Shown: positions 25,576-33,551 of the stretch, piece after piece
How positions within the stretch are numbered: the first letter of the stretch is position 1
Layout of the letters: every line of letters starts with the position of its first letter
Virus record (IMG/VR): IMGVR_UViG_3300022747_000019
Span: 1-61,073 of that record
Direction: 5' to 3' (one strand)
DNA length: 61,073 bases
Source of the DNA: a virus
Translations under genes and position numbers: made by a program
Notes under the pieces: model-generated
Database searches by the model: none
What the model was told of the DNA's origin: nothing
What the model saw: the letters and a program-made list of their open reading frames with translations, nothing else

Positions 25576-25778
25576 ATATACTCTACCTCTATCGGAATTT
25601 CTTTCCAGGTACCGTTGCCAAAGTGATCAAAAGCTTCCCAGTACTGGAGTCGTTTATGAGTGTTGTCAGCTTCTAGCTCTGCTTTAGCTTGCATAAGGGG
25701 CATTTGCCACTTAGTTGCATACTCTCTGACTTGTTCAGCTGTGGTACGTTTTTTGATTATAAGCCAACGTAGTTTCAT
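25572..25778 (-). CDS. Hypothetical protein, 68 aa
   Basis: Basic N-terminus (MKLRWLIIKKRTTAEQ) and a helical segment. No known family. Coupled to its neighbours by 4-nt overlaps. Confidence 0.6.
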   Translation of the reverse strand: MKLRWLIIKKRTTAEQVREYATKWQMPLMQAKAELEADNTHKRLQYWEAFDHFGNGTWKEIPIEVEYI

Positions 25779-26071
25779 TTGCCAGTCCTCAACGGGTGGT
25801 ATATTGGGAGTTTAAGTCGGCCACAAGCTGGAGTGCGACATACATGTCCCTTAGTGCAGTTGGGGCAAGGGTCTTCTGGTTTGACCTTATTTTTTAGCAT
25901 ATCCTCTTTGTGTGCTTCTTTAGCTCGCTTGGTTCCTAAATCGTAGCCAATTTCCCAAGCTTCGTGACATTCGCTAGTCTCAAGATATGGGTTCTCAACT
26001 TGGCGTAGCTGCTGGCCTTTGCCGTATCCGGCTTCGTAGGCGTCGCAGATCATGAAGACTTTTGAGACCAT
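25775..26071 (-). CDS. Hypothetical protein with CPNC zinc motif
   Basis: 98 aa from ATG 26071, chosen for GGAGG 8-13 nt upstream. YEAGYGKGQQLRQ and WEIGYDLGTKRAKEA are two similar Gly/Tyr helices; the C-terminus has CPNCTKGHVCRTPAC, a likely zinc knuckle. Confidence 0.65.
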   Translation of the reverse strand: MVSKVFMICDAYEAGYGKGQQLRQVENPYLETSECHEAWEIGYDLGTKRAKEAHKEDMLKNKVKPEDPCPNCTKGHVCRTPACGRLKLPIYHPLRTGK

Positions 26072-26193
26072 GCTGTAATCCTCCAAGCAACATACCACAG
26101 ATCAACCCTAGCAAACCACTGGCCGCTATTTTTGCCAAAGCCAATACGCAGCATACGATTATCTTTTGTTAGTGTAAGTTTAAGTAATTTCAT
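26050..26193 (-). CDS. Small hypothetical protein, 47 aa
   Basis: MKLLKLTLTKDNRMLRIGFG...WFARVDLWYVAWRIT. Small Trp/Arg-rich proteins of this type occur in other phages without known role. Overlaps the next gene by 22 nt. Confidence 0.55.
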   Translation of the reverse strand: MKLLKLTLTKDNRMLRIGFGKNSGQWFARVDLWYVAWRITAWSQKSS

Positions 26194-26366
26194 CCTCGTT
26201 CCTTTAGAATAGCGTCTTCATATCCTGCATCGTAGCCATCTTGAAAGCCTTCTTGGTAGCAAAGCTTGGCAAACGCTTCTATTAGCGCAATCTGTTTAGT
26301 ATTTGTTAGGTACTCTGCACTAATGCCTACATCTGACATATACTTTTTAATTAATTCTTGCTTCAT
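26190..26366 (-). CDS. Small hypothetical protein, 58 aa
   Basis: MKQELIKKYMSDVG...YQEGFQDGYDAGYEDAILKERG. The repeated G-x3-GY helix resembles its neighbour at 25775. ATGA overlaps at both ends. Confidence 0.55.
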   Translation of the reverse strand: MKQELIKKYMSDVGISAEYLTNTKQIALIEAFAKLCYQEGFQDGYDAGYEDAILKERG

Positions 26367-26638
26367 TGGTCGACTCCAAAATGTTGTTTAATCTTATCTA
26401 CAATTTGTTGGCTTTGCTGTATTCTTGCCCGGTTCCAGACCTCATCCTGAAGGTTATACACTTCCATTTCCTCCACCTGTTTCTTCTGCCCATCTGCAAT
26501 ATTCATACATTCTTTCACAATCAACTCGGAGAACTTTTCAGCAAACTTTGTGACTTGTTCAGGTGTTAGGGTTGTCCAAGTTTCTGGCACAGCTTGGTCT
26601 AGTGCCTGTGCAAATAATTTATTGGTTTGTGGGTTCAT
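26363..26638 (-). CDS. Hypothetical protein, 91 aa
   Basis: Helical, with ELIVKECMNIADGQKKQ in the middle, a stretch common in small phage proteins of unknown role. First gene after the promoter at 26662. Confidence 0.6.
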   Translation of the reverse strand: MNPQTNKLFAQALDQAVPETWTTLTPEQVTKFAEKFSELIVKECMNIADGQKKQVEEMEVYNLQDEVWNRARIQQSQQIVDKIKQHFGVDQ

Positions 26639-26661
26639 GTTATTTCTCTTTCTTATAGAAT

Positions 26662-26691
26662 ATTATAACACAAAACAAAAGGGGCAAGCAA
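26662..26691 (-). promoter_or_regulatory. Promoter embedded in terminator
   Basis: Minus strand TTGCTT, 18 nt, TGTTATAAT. The -35 box is inside the right arm of the hairpin at 26681-26719. Confidence 0.75.
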
Positions 26692-26719
26692 CTCCGAAAT
26701 AATCGGCGTTACTTGCCCC
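26681..26719 (-). terminator. Terminator upstream of promoter 26662
   Basis: GGGGCAAG...CTTGCCCC hairpin followed on the minus strand by TTTTGTTTTG. Ends the operon that includes 26727. Confidence 0.8.
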
Positions 26720-26726
26720 AATGGTA

Positions 26727-26924
26727 TTATATATCCCATTCACGATCTGCGTGTTGAATTGATGTGCGAATATCTTTAGTTTGGATGTAATCTTCTAGGA
26801 ACGAGCCTAACCATTCAGCATCCAAGTGATTGTCTTTAGCCCATTTAATTGAGACTAAGAGTGCGTTGAGATCTTCAAAATGCTGGTTGTATTCATCTAA
26901 GCGATGTTTAAGGCTATCATTCAA
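26727..26924 (-). CDS. Hypothetical protein, 65 aa
   Basis: Acidic and helical (MNDSLKHRLDEYNQHFEDLNALL...). Last gene before the terminator; overlaps the upstream gene by 8 nt. Confidence 0.55.
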   Translation of the reverse strand: MNDSLKHRLDEYNQHFEDLNALLVSIKWAKDNHLDAEWLGSFLEDYIQTKDIRTSIQHADREWDI

Positions 26925-27174
26925 TTTTAAACTCCCGTTTGATCTGATATCGAATTACTTTTAGTGCATCGTACGTCCATTCACATGCTAGTTCGCCTGA
27001 GCTGGAGTTGCCTACCGGAATCTTATAAGTTTCAATGTGGTCAATGCATCTCTGTGCTACAGCTTGAGCTACAAGTTCTAGGTATTTAGTATCATCAAAG
27101 TGTAGGCTAAACTTATCTCCTAGCGGAGTAGGAATCCAAGCCTTTTCACGTAGTGCTTTCAGTTGTTGTATCAT
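26917..27174 (-). CDS. Hypothetical protein, 85 aa
   Basis: MIQQLKALREKAW..., with LVAQAVAQRCIDHIETYKIP. Small phage proteins of this pattern are frequent; role unknown. Confidence 0.55.
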   Translation of the reverse strand: MIQQLKALREKAWIPTPLGDKFSLHFDDTKYLELVAQAVAQRCIDHIETYKIPVGNSSSGELACEWTYDALKVIRYQIKREFKIE

Positions 27175-27292
27175 TTTTATTATTCTGCCAATATGTAAAG
27201 CGTCCCTTTACTAGCACTTTCTTTAGTCTTGAATTACTTTTGCCACCACTGAGGTAATAGTGAGCTTTAGTTACTTGTGTATAGTTAATCAT
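27146..27292 (-). CDS. Small basic hypothetical protein, 48 aa
   Basis: MINYTQVTKAHYYLSGGKSN followed by a basic stretch (RLKKVLVKGRFTYW). Overlaps the downstream gene by 29 nt and the upstream one by 8 nt. Confidence 0.5.
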   Translation of the reverse strand: MINYTQVTKAHYYLSGGKSNSRLKKVLVKGRFTYWQNNKNDTTTESTT

Positions 27293-27599
27293 CTACAAGC
27301 TCCAGGAACTTGTATAGTGTTATTTGTGTGGGATCGTAATCTACACCGTTAATGTTAAAGTGCATAGACTTCATACCCATATCACATTCCCACATCCACC
27401 ACATCAACCAATCAAATAGTTCTTCGCCAATGAGTTCAGCAACTAGATTGGTATAAGCACCCTCAATTGGTTCAGCTAGGCCAAAGATCGAATTGTCTGA
27501 CCCTAAACTAGAGAAAGCTTTACTAACCATTTCTTCCCCTGCACGCTGAGTAATCATAGCCATGCAGTAATCGTATGCAATTTTATGTGTTTGTTTCAT
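27285..27599 (-). CDS. Hypothetical protein, 104 aa
   Basis: Acidic with a Trp-rich stretch (FDWLMWWMWECDMGM). Unrecognised. Overlaps the upstream gene by 4 nt. Confidence 0.55.
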   Translation of the reverse strand: MKQTHKIAYDYCMAMITQRAGEEMVSKAFSSLGSDNSIFGLAEPIEGAYTNLVAELIGEELFDWLMWWMWECDMGMKSMHFNINGVDYDPTQITLYKFLELVDD

Positions 27600-27721
27600 G
27601 ATATAAGAGGTCTGATATTGTCTAAGTATGCCTTACCTTTGCTATAGGCGTGTGAGAGATGGTGTCCGTGTGAGCCCATGTATTTGACCATTTCTTCGAC
27701 TACACAGAACGCCTCTTTCAT
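27596..27721 (-). CDS. Small hypothetical protein, 41 aa
   Basis: MKEAFCVVEEMVKYMGSHGHHLSHAYSKGK... from ATG 27721, which overlaps the stop of the previous ORF as TAATG. A longer version of this frame opens at 27949, but its middle part is an unlikely Cys-rich stretch, so I prefer the short form. Confidence 0.45.
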   Translation of the reverse strand: MKEAFCVVEEMVKYMGSHGHHLSHAYSKGKAYLDNIRPLIS

Positions 27722-27888
27722 TATTTGTATCTCATTTTCACGTCTTCGGCACGTTGGTCCACATCCTTCAGATGAGCATCCAGAGCAGCCTTGTCCTTTG
27801 GATCGTTGCTCTTCTTCCAGGTCTCCCATAATTTGAATGCTTCGCTGGAGTGTGCTAGATTGTGCTGCTTGTACTGTACGGTTTTCAT
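27721..27888 (-). CDS. Small hypothetical protein, 55 aa
   Basis: MKTVQYKQHNLAHSSEAF..., Lys/Asp rich and helical. AAGGA lies 7 nt before ATG 27888. The frame at 27949 overlaps it fully; one of the two must be wrong or the genes are nested. Confidence 0.5.
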   Translation of the reverse strand: MKTVQYKQHNLAHSSEAFKLWETWKKSNDPKDKAALDAHLKDVDQRAEDVKMRYK

Positions 27889-27938
27889 ATGGTTTATCCT
27901 TAAAAATGTCCCATTTGTTCTGGGCAATTAACTCCTCT

Positions 27939-28100
27939 TTAGTCGGCATCTTTTTCTACCTCGTACCAGAATGAGTAACTATCTGGCTCGTCATCGAAGT
28001 CTTTCTCCATTCGTGCATGTTTGTCGCAATATGGATGATCTCCTGCAAATTGTGTAGATCTAACCCACTCTGCTGGCTTGTCGCATTCAATACATTTCAT
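27939..28100 (-). CDS. Small zinc-finger-like protein, 53 aa
   Basis: MKCIECDKPAEW...HPYCDKHARM: CxxC with CxxH, a compact zinc-binding module. Acidic C-terminus. Overlaps the upstream gene by 4 nt. Confidence 0.6.
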   Translation of the reverse strand: MKCIECDKPAEWVRSTQFAGDHPYCDKHARMEKDFDDEPDSYSFWYEVEKDAD

Positions 28101-28318
28101 TTGAACTCCCAGTGATTACGTACTTGATCTACTACACGGCCAATAATGCCATGCACTCGGTCTTGATCGTAAGTTGTGTAAATAATATCTTTGCAATTAG
28201 TGGCCAAGATAGCTAGAATGGTCTCGCCAACTACTTCTCGTGCGTATAGTTCAACCAGCGCAGCTTGCTCCTGGCTAACCCCAACATATTCTATAATACT
28301 ATTAATTCGTGTATTCAT
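28097..28318 (-). CDS. Hypothetical protein, 73 aa
   Basis: Helical (NSIIEYVGVSQEQAALVELYAREVV). Unrecognised; within a chain of 1-4 nt overlaps. Confidence 0.55.
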   Translation of the reverse strand: MNTRINSIIEYVGVSQEQAALVELYAREVVGETILAILATNCKDIIYTTYDQDRVHGIIGRVVDQVRNHWEFK

Positions 28319-28491
28319 TAGTATCTTTCGTTAATCCAGTCTGCAATCTTGCAAGACCAAGTACCGATTTGCCAACCAGCAATACATGACATAATGCCAC
28401 TAGCAAGATTAACACCGAACAGTGCATCACGGTTTACCAAGAAAGCCAGCATAAGAATCAATACGCTAGCATGTACAAATAGTTTTTTCAT
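28318..28491 (-). CDS. Small membrane protein, 57 aa
   Basis: MKKLFVHASVLILMLAFLVN then a second hydrophobic stretch. ATG 28491 overlaps the previous stop (ATGA); the longer ORF start at 28521 would overlap much more. Confidence 0.55.
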   Translation of the reverse strand: MKKLFVHASVLILMLAFLVNRDALFGVNLASGIMSCIAGWQIGTWSCKIADWINERY

Positions 28492-28682
28492 TTCAGATCC
28501 ACCACAGTTGCATGAACACACTTCCAGCCGTTAGTATACGTTTGCACATATACACCTTCAACCTTATTGCATAGTTGCTCTCGGGCGTTATGCACGCCAC
28601 TTACGTAGCAAACCCAGCAGAACAGAGCGAGTAGACCAGCACCGCAAATCCAACCCACATAATCAAAAATTTTGTCAGACAT
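28488..28682 (-). CDS. Small membrane protein, 64 aa
   Basis: One span at about residues 9-28 (GWICGAGLLALFCWVCYVSG), then a soluble Cys-containing tail. First gene after the promoter at 28706. A lysis or membrane role is possible but unsupported. Confidence 0.55.
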   Translation of the reverse strand: MSDKIFDYVGWICGAGLLALFCWVCYVSGVHNAREQLCNKVEGVYVQTYTNGWKCVHATVVDLK

Positions 28683-28705
28683 AGTTTTTCCTTTTTCAAT
28701 CTTAT

Positions 28706-28734
28706 ATTATATTCCAAAAAGCAAAAGCCCTCAA
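28706..28734 (-). promoter_or_regulatory. Promoter embedded in terminator
   Basis: Minus strand TTGAGG, 17 nt, TATAAT; the -35 box lies in the arm of the hairpin 28726-28755 (AGCCCTCA/TGAGGGCT). Confidence 0.72.
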
Positions 28735-28755
28735 GTGCATAAACACTGAGGGCTT
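28726..28755 (-). terminator. Terminator upstream of promoter 28706
   Basis: AGCCCTCAaGTG/CACtGAGGGCT hairpin, followed on the minus strand by TTTTGCTTTTTGG. Confidence 0.75.
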
Positions 28756-28780
28756 AAAATTTGTTGCATAAAAACAACAT

Positions 28781-28945
28781 TTAGGGCTTTGTGGTCGGGA
28801 ATGGCCAGTTAGCATTAATATCTTCTTTAGGCTGTTCCTGAACCGGTTCCTGATAAGGAGGAATAGGAGCAGAACCTACAACTACTAGAAGATAGCCAAT
28901 AATTGCAATTACTGCGAGGATTGAGATAAAAACGATTAGTCCCAT
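28781..28945 (-). CDS. Small Pro-rich membrane protein, 54 aa
   Basis: An N-terminal span (LIVFISILAVIAIIGYLLVVV) is followed by a Pro/Gln-rich tail (PIPPYQEPVQEQP). This layout resembles small anchored envelope peptides such as spanin subunits, but no lipobox Cys is present. Confidence 0.55.
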   Translation of the reverse strand: MGLIVFISILAVIAIIGYLLVVVGSAPIPPYQEPVQEQPKEDINANWPFPTTKP

Positions 28946-29547
28946 AGTGTTTGAAAATACTTTCCGAACATATTAAATGCATGCTGTTTGCGTTTATTAT
29001 GAGCGTCTAGGCCAGCATGGTCAACCTTGAGCAGCTTAATAGATTCGTTGAGATCCTCAACTTTATTAGATTCAGTATGATCGTAGAACTTGCCAGTTTC
29101 ATCGTCACTTTTGTGTTGGCTGAAGGCCCAAATAAGTTCATCAAGGAACCATTCGTAACGCTTCTCAGCAAGAGAGTCCCAACCGTAGTCGTCTTTCTTG
29201 ATTCCGAAGGTGCTACGCAGATACTCTGGAACATCTTCATCGTCAATAATGCCAAAGCCGTGCTTATGGGCCTTGAGGTTTACCAGTAGAGGTGCGATGA
29301 TAACTGCTAGAGTGTGGTCAACGTTCCAGTGGTCGTAGTAGTCAATCTTGACATACTCTTGACGCTTCTTGAAACTGTGAATCCACTGGCAGAAATCATT
29401 GACCCAAGTCTTGCTAAGCCATTCACCGAAAGCATAAGAGCGATCTGCCCAAATAGATTCTTCGTACTTATCTACCCAGAAGAAAATCTTCTCAGCGATT
29501 TGATAAGGGCCAATCCAGCTAGTGTAGGGGCCGAGTTTAACTTTCAT
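28936..29547 (-). CDS. Conserved-type phage hypothetical protein, 203 aa
   Basis: Acidic, Trp and Asp rich. DHTLAVIIAPLLVNLKAHKHGFG followed by YEWFLDELIWAFSQHK resembles a widespread uncharacterised phage family, as far as I can tell by eye. Overlaps both neighbours. Confidence 0.6.
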   Translation of the reverse strand: MKVKLGPYTSWIGPYQIAEKIFFWVDKYEESIWADRSYAFGEWLSKTWVNDFCQWIHSFKKRQEYVKIDYYDHWNVDHTLAVIIAPLLVNLKAHKHGFGIIDDEDVPEYLRSTFGIKKDDYGWDSLAEKRYEWFLDELIWAFSQHKSDDETGKFYDHTESNKVEDLNESIKLLKVDHAGLDAHNKRKQHAFNMFGKYFQTLWD

Positions 29548-29786
29548 CAGTGGTCTCCGTATTGTCTAGAAGTTACTTCAGTTGAACACCAAACAGTATT
29601 TGGGTTAGGCCAAAAGCCTGGATCAGGAATAGTACCAGGAGTAAAACCTGGAGGCTTAGGCTGATTAAACCAGAAGCTGCCTTCCAGTTTAGTTACGCGT
29701 TCTTTTAGATGTTTGTTTTCATTTTCAAGATAGCCGAGTTTCTTTTCCAAGAAATCCAACTTATCTAGCATTTCTTTATAGTTCAT
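29547..29786 (-). CDS. Small coiled-coil protein, 79 aa
   Basis: Residues 1-52 are a coiled coil (LDKLDFLEKKLGYLENENKHLKE); the rest is Pro/Gly rich. Unknown. Confidence 0.55.
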   Translation of the reverse strand: MNYKEMLDKLDFLEKKLGYLENENKHLKERVTKLEGSFWFNQPKPPGFTPGTIPDPGFWPNPNTVWCSTEVTSRQYGDH

Positions 29787-30043
29787 TGATGTACCTTTGT
29801 AATTTTCTTGGAGCTAATAGTTGCACGAAGACTAATAATTTCTAGCAAAGATTGTGCCATTTCTTTAGTATCTACTTGAAACCATTTATTATGGACATTA
29901 TCCCACCACCAATAATCGTCTTCTTTAACTCTTTGGCTATCGTAAAACTTCCATCCACTCATGGTAAGCTTACGAACTGCAAACTTACCATTAGCGAACT
30001 CTACAATGTGCGGCTTAAATGGGTTAAAGAACTCACGTTTCAT
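29783..30043 (-). CDS. Hypothetical protein, 86 aa
   Basis: FANGKFAVRKLTMSGWKFYD and DDYWWWDNVHNKWFQV suggest a small beta protein. Common in phages, function unknown. Confidence 0.55.
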   Translation of the reverse strand: MKREFFNPFKPHIVEFANGKFAVRKLTMSGWKFYDSQRVKEDDYWWWDNVHNKWFQVDTKEMAQSLLEIISLRATISSKKITKVHQ

Positions 30044-30366
30044 TTAAACAGCTCCAGCTGTTCATAAACGTAAGAGTGCAGGTTTTCACGAGCACGATCA
30101 AAGATTTCACATGGCTCAACCATTTCAGGGTCTAGACCCTCAACCGCAGTAGCATAAGCAAGCAGAGTGTAATTGATATCATCCCACATAGCCTGTGCAC
30201 CTTGCTTAAACGCTTGGCGCATCCAATAGTCGCGGGTTTCTACGTTCGGAGTAAGATTAAAGCTGTGGCCTTGAACAGCACTACGATTGCTACCAATTTC
30301 GGGATACGGATCTTCGTAGAACCATTTAATAAATTCGCGGTCTAGGTTTAGTTTTTCTTTTCTCAT
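30040..30366 (-). CDS. Hypothetical protein, 108 aa
   Basis: No recognised motif; contains YWMRQAFKQGAQAMWDD. In an overlap chain with its downstream neighbour. Confidence 0.55.
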   Translation of the reverse strand: MRKEKLNLDREFIKWFYEDPYPEIGSNRSAVQGHSFNLTPNVETRDYWMRQAFKQGAQAMWDDINYTLLAYATAVEGLDPEMVEPCEIFDRARENLHSYVYEQLELFK

Positions 30367-30367
30367 A

Positions 30368-30538
30368 TTATTTCAATTCGTAGTCGTCGGCGTCATATAC
30401 ATCACGCAACTTGCAAGCTAGCAGGTGTGCGTGGTCTTCTGTGTCACTTTTGATTTCAACCAATACTGTAGCCTGATGGTCAGTATATAAGCTGTTATCA
30501 AGGTTATTAAATAGCAGTGTAACTTTGTAAATCTTCAT
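30368..30538 (-). CDS. Small hypothetical protein, 56 aa
   Basis: MKIYKVTLLFNNLDNSLYTD...DTEDHAHLLACKLRDVY: ferredoxin-like beta-alpha pattern. Role unknown. Confidence 0.55.
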   Translation of the reverse strand: MKIYKVTLLFNNLDNSLYTDHQATVLVEIKSDTEDHAHLLACKLRDVYDADDYELK

Positions 30539-30744
30539 TAGTAAGCACCTAGATGGTTATCGGCAGAAATGCACAGTTCAGGGAAGAAGTCTTGCACTAC
30601 TTTGAGCACCTCTGCATCAGTACCATGTTTCTGAGCATTACGAAGTGCATGACGAAAATCACTAATAAGATTATGATACTGGGGTGCATTAAGATACATC
30701 CGAGCTTCGTCAGGCGTTTCACATTGAATTTTAAGTTCTAGCAT
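30538..30744 (-). CDS. Hypothetical protein, 68 aa
   Basis: MLELKIQCETPDEARMYLN...: similar beta-then-helix layout to its downstream neighbour. Unknown. Confidence 0.55.
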   Translation of the reverse strand: MLELKIQCETPDEARMYLNAPQYHNLISDFRHALRNAQKHGTDAEVLKVVQDFFPELCISADNHLGAY

Positions 30745-30928
30745 ATTTGTTCAGTTGTTTAAGTGTGTTAAGATCTGTTACTGGCTGATAGTTTGATTTA
30801 GCCAATGGAACGATACAGTGCTTGAAATTTCTAGCATGCTTCTCTCCACACTTAAGACACGTATGGTAGCCTAGTTTCCATCGGGCTGTGAGAACAGGTT
30901 CAGCACAGTTTACGCAATAATTTTGCAT
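30731..30928 (-). CDS. Small zinc-ribbon protein
   Basis: 65 aa. YCVNCAEPVLTARWKLGYHTCLKCGEKHA has two CxxC pairs. Similar zinc ribbons are common in phages. Confidence 0.65.
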   Translation of the reverse strand: MQNYCVNCAEPVLTARWKLGYHTCLKCGEKHARNFKHCIVPLAKSNYQPVTDLNTLKQLNKYART

Positions 30929-30950
30929 AGTTTTCCCTTGTTAAAGAATA

Positions 30951-30979
30951 ATTATACGGGAAACCGACTAACAAATCAA
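30951..30979 (-). promoter_or_regulatory. Promoter
   Basis: Minus strand TTGATT, 17 nt, TATAAT, before the zinc-ribbon operon. Confidence 0.7.
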
Positions 30980-30982
30980 GTC

Positions 30983-31309
30983 TCAATCATCTGATCTTAA
31001 TTTCTTTAGCTTTTCAGTTAAAATATTCAGTGTACGTTGGTACGCTCTAATAACTGCTTTTTGGCCAACTAACCATTCAGGCTTAAGTAACAGTGCTAGT
31101 TCTTCGTCTTTGGTAACAAGCACAGATTTCTGAGTGCCATCAATCCAAGTAATTTTATGGCAATCTACCTTAATAAATGGATTGCTTTCATCAGATCGTT
31201 TTAGTGCTAACATAATGCCGCCTCGCTGCTCAGCAGACTCGATAACGGCCAGAGGGAGTTCGATTGCTGTAATTGGCTCGAAATCCTCAGTGTAAATAAT
31301 AGTGTTCAT
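30983..31309 (-). CDS. Hypothetical protein, 108 aa
   Basis: FEPITAIELPLAVIESAEQRGG and CHKITWIDGTQKSVLVTKDEE. Resembles an uncharacterised phage family; role unknown. Last gene before the promoter at 30951. Confidence 0.6.
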   Translation of the reverse strand: MNTIIYTEDFEPITAIELPLAVIESAEQRGGIMLALKRSDESNPFIKVDCHKITWIDGTQKSVLVTKDEELALLLKPEWLVGQKAVIRAYQRTLNILTEKLKKLRSDD

Positions 31310-31342
31310 GGAATATATACATATTAATTCTCCAGTACACTT

Positions 31343-31372
31343 ATTCTAGCACGCAAACAAAAAGGCCAGCAA
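31343..31372 (-). promoter_or_regulatory. Promoter embedded in terminator
   Basis: Minus strand TTGCTG, 18 nt, TGCTAGAAT; its -35 box lies in the AAGGCCAG/CTGGCCTT hairpin (31362-31399) that ends the upstream operon. Confidence 0.7.
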
Positions 31373-31399
31373 GTACATTTATTTGTACCTACTGGCCTT
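31362..31399 (-). terminator. Terminator after the ThyX operon
   Basis: AAGGCCAG...CTGGCCTT stem followed by TTTTG on the minus strand. Confidence 0.75.
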
Positions 31400-31402
31400 A
31401 CG

Positions 31403-31651
31403 TTAATTTCCTCTGGCGTCGTAACATCCAGGATGTGTGCATTTACCTACATCGCACTCACAGTATGGAGAACGGCATGGGCGTAATTCTAGGCGTGCAG
31501 ACTCAAAAGCAGCTCGTAGCCACATTTCAATGTTTGCTACTTTACCGTTGTCAGATGTAAATTGATCTAGGCTATCCCAGAATCTCTCGGCTCTGGTACC
31601 GTAGTTTTCAATTTCAAAGAACCAATCTTCAAAATCTTTATAGATTACCAT
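31403..31651 (-). CDS. Cys-rich hypothetical protein, 82 aa
   Basis: C-terminal CRSPYCECDVGKCTHPGC is a compact Cys cluster. Overlaps the thyX start region by 7 nt. Confidence 0.55.
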   Translation of the reverse strand: MVIYKDFEDWFFEIENYGTRAERFWDSLDQFTSDNGKVANIEMWLRAAFESARLELRPCRSPYCECDVGKCTHPGCYDARGN

Positions 31652-32571
31652 TGTGCCTCGCCTGGAATAAGTTTACGGAACTGAATCCAGCCTTTCAAGT
31701 TACCAGACCATAAGCTATAATCTGAAGTCATATGCGTAACACCGTAACCCTTCCAATTTTCGGGCTCATATGCACTAATCTGCAATAGATTCATAGGAGT
31801 AGCTTGATGCTCCACAGGACTAGCATGACATGGTTGAGATTCAATCAGCTGTGAGTAGATTTTCTTGGCTTTATCGAAGGAGTCGTCGTTTTTGCGATAA
31901 CTGACTTGGGCGCAGCAGCTTGAGGAGACAATTCTAGCATCCTCGGCAGAAATTCTGGATCCATTAGTATCCAAATAGCATAGCTCACCAGTGGCCACAT
32001 CGCGAGTAGTAGAAACATAAGGTACATGCCACTCTCCTGGGTTTAGTTGTTGGGGCGTTGATTTATTGTACGCATCTAGCATTTTAATAGCCAACTCATG
32101 GATCTCTGGCTGGGCATCGGCATGAGCACGCAACCAGAAAAAGTTCTTCCATTCAGTACCGCTAATGACGGTTTTCATAATCATCCACGGTTCAGTAATG
32201 CGATTGGTAATTTGTTTGTGTGACCCTAAATCAGAGAGTTCTTTAGAATAATTAATCGCATAATCTCGGGCAGTTGTCCACAGGTACTGAGCCCAGGACT
32301 TATCAGCACCTTGCAATTCTTCTTTAGCCTGCATACCTGACTGGTTTTTACCCCAAAACACAGGAGTTGCAGTATTATTACGTATATGCTCATGCATAGC
32401 TGCAACAGGGATAGCACGACTAGAGGCAGAATTCTTGCTCAACATTCGGTGAGTGTTAAGTTCAGCAAGAATGAAGCGAGGATACTCAATCTCCATAGTA
32501 GTCATGCGTACTCCATCTGTGGAGATAGAGTCAGCAATAATCTTAGCTGTAATCAAATCTTTGGGGTTCAT
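31645..32571 (-). CDS. thyX: Flavin-dependent thymidylate synthase (ThyX)
   Basis: 308 aa. Methylates dUMP using FAD, NADPH and CH2-THF. THRMLSKNSASSRAIP is the phage-type version of the RHRxxSxNxxS signature; HKQITNRITEPWMIM and ARIVSSSCCAQVSYR fit the fold. Longer than cellular ThyX (about 220-250 aa). Together with the MazG-like enzymes it points to dNTP pool control. Confidence 0.87.
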   Translation of the reverse strand: MNPKDLITAKIIADSISTDGVRMTTMEIEYPRFILAELNTHRMLSKNSASSRAIPVAAMHEHIRNNTATPVFWGKNQSGMQAKEELQGADKSWAQYLWTTARDYAINYSKELSDLGSHKQITNRITEPWMIMKTVISGTEWKNFFWLRAHADAQPEIHELAIKMLDAYNKSTPQQLNPGEWHVPYVSTTRDVATGELCYLDTNGSRISAEDARIVSSSCCAQVSYRKNDDSFDKAKKIYSQLIESQPCHASPVEHQATPMNLLQISAYEPENWKGYGVTHMTSDYSLWSGNLKGWIQFRKLIPGEAQW

Positions 32572-32752
32572 TTAATAAAACTTTGGTAATAGTTAAGGGG
32601 AACTGAGAGGTACTATTTGGAGAAAACAGCGCTCGGTATTCGTGGGTGTCGTCTTGGTAGATTTCAATCCATAAAGCACACTTAGCTGCAAGCTTATAAA
32701 CGTAGTCTACAAGCTTGCAGGTTTCACGGATTTCGTTATAGCCTTTGTTCAT
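32543..32752 (-). CDS. Hypothetical protein, 69 aa
   Basis: MNKGYNEIRETCKLVDYVYKLA..., no known motif. Overlaps ThyX by 29 nt and its upstream gene by 4. Confidence 0.5.
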   Translation of the reverse strand: MNKGYNEIRETCKLVDYVYKLAAKCALWIEIYQDDTHEYRALFSPNSTSQFPLTITKVLLNEPQRFDYS

Positions 32753-33501
32753 ACTTCAATCTGCATATGTGGCTGAAAGTCGTGGCCTTCGTCCATAGCA
32801 GTCCAGTAGCCGTGAGGGTTAGCAACCACACGAGTGTCACCAATCATAAGGTCTACATGGTCATGTGTATGTCCAAACATCCAAGTAGTATCTTTCAGAT
32901 CAAAAATCCAGTCGCCTAGATTGTTAGCAAAGTAGTCGTTAAGACCACTATGGTCATTTTTAAAACGAGGACTGATACACTCACGAGCAGGCAGAAAGTG
33001 TGTAACAATAACTTTCTTTTCAGTAAAGTTTTCATAGCACATCTTGATATACTCACGATCAAGATAGAATTGCTCAATAGCATCATCAGGACGAAAGTCT
33101 TTGATTAAGCGGAAGTCAGCAATCATCTTGCGTGCAGCGTGCATGCTCAGTGGGTCTTTATTGAAGTTAGTCCACAGAGTAGCTCCGATAAAGCGCACAT
33201 CATCAATCAATACGTTATCGCGGTGCAGATAGTGAATGTTATCATAGTTAAGGGCTTTTTCGATCATCTTATCGTTGAACTCTTCAAAGCTAGTACCATA
33301 GTATTCGTGATTACCAGGCACATATACAACTTCTGGAAAGATACCGGCAAAGTATTTCAGTACGTCAATAGTATTCTTAGAACCACTAGCAATGTCGCCA
33401 GCAAGAACAAGAACGTCTTCGCCCTTATACTCGCTAAGAGCGTGGCTTTTATACGGCAGACGAAACTCCGTATGAAGGTCTGACATTAGTCTAATTTTCA
33501 T
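32749..33501 (-). CDS. Calcineurin-like metallophosphoesterase
   Basis: 250 aa from ATG 33501 (GGAG 9 nt upstream). SDLHTEF, LAGDIASG, VPGNHEYYG, VTHFLPA and MFGHTHDHVD are the five metal-binding motifs. Substrate could be nucleic acid or a nucleotide; a shorter relative lies at 49821. Confidence 0.9.
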   Translation of the reverse strand: MKIRLMSDLHTEFRLPYKSHALSEYKGEDVLVLAGDIASGSKNTIDVLKYFAGIFPEVVYVPGNHEYYGTSFEEFNDKMIEKALNYDNIHYLHRDNVLIDDVRFIGATLWTNFNKDPLSMHAARKMIADFRLIKDFRPDDAIEQFYLDREYIKMCYENFTEKKVIVTHFLPARECISPRFKNDHSGLNDYFANNLGDWIFDLKDTTWMFGHTHDHVDLMIGDTRVVANPHGYWTAMDEGHDFQPHMQIEV

Positions 33502-33522
33502 AATTTCTCCAATCAAGCCTAT

Positions 33523-33551
33523 ATTATATCAAAAAACAAAAAGCCCAGCAA
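33523..33551 (-). promoter_or_regulatory. Promoter embedded in terminator
   Basis: Minus strand TTGCTG, 17 nt, TATAAT; -35 box in the right arm of the 33541-33575 hairpin. Confidence 0.78.

Noticed and set aside
27596-27949. Single 117-codon ORF covering the region
   Set aside because: Its middle is an odd Cys-rich stretch opposite a well-formed 55-codon ORF with a good ribosome site; two small genes explain it better, though not with certainty.
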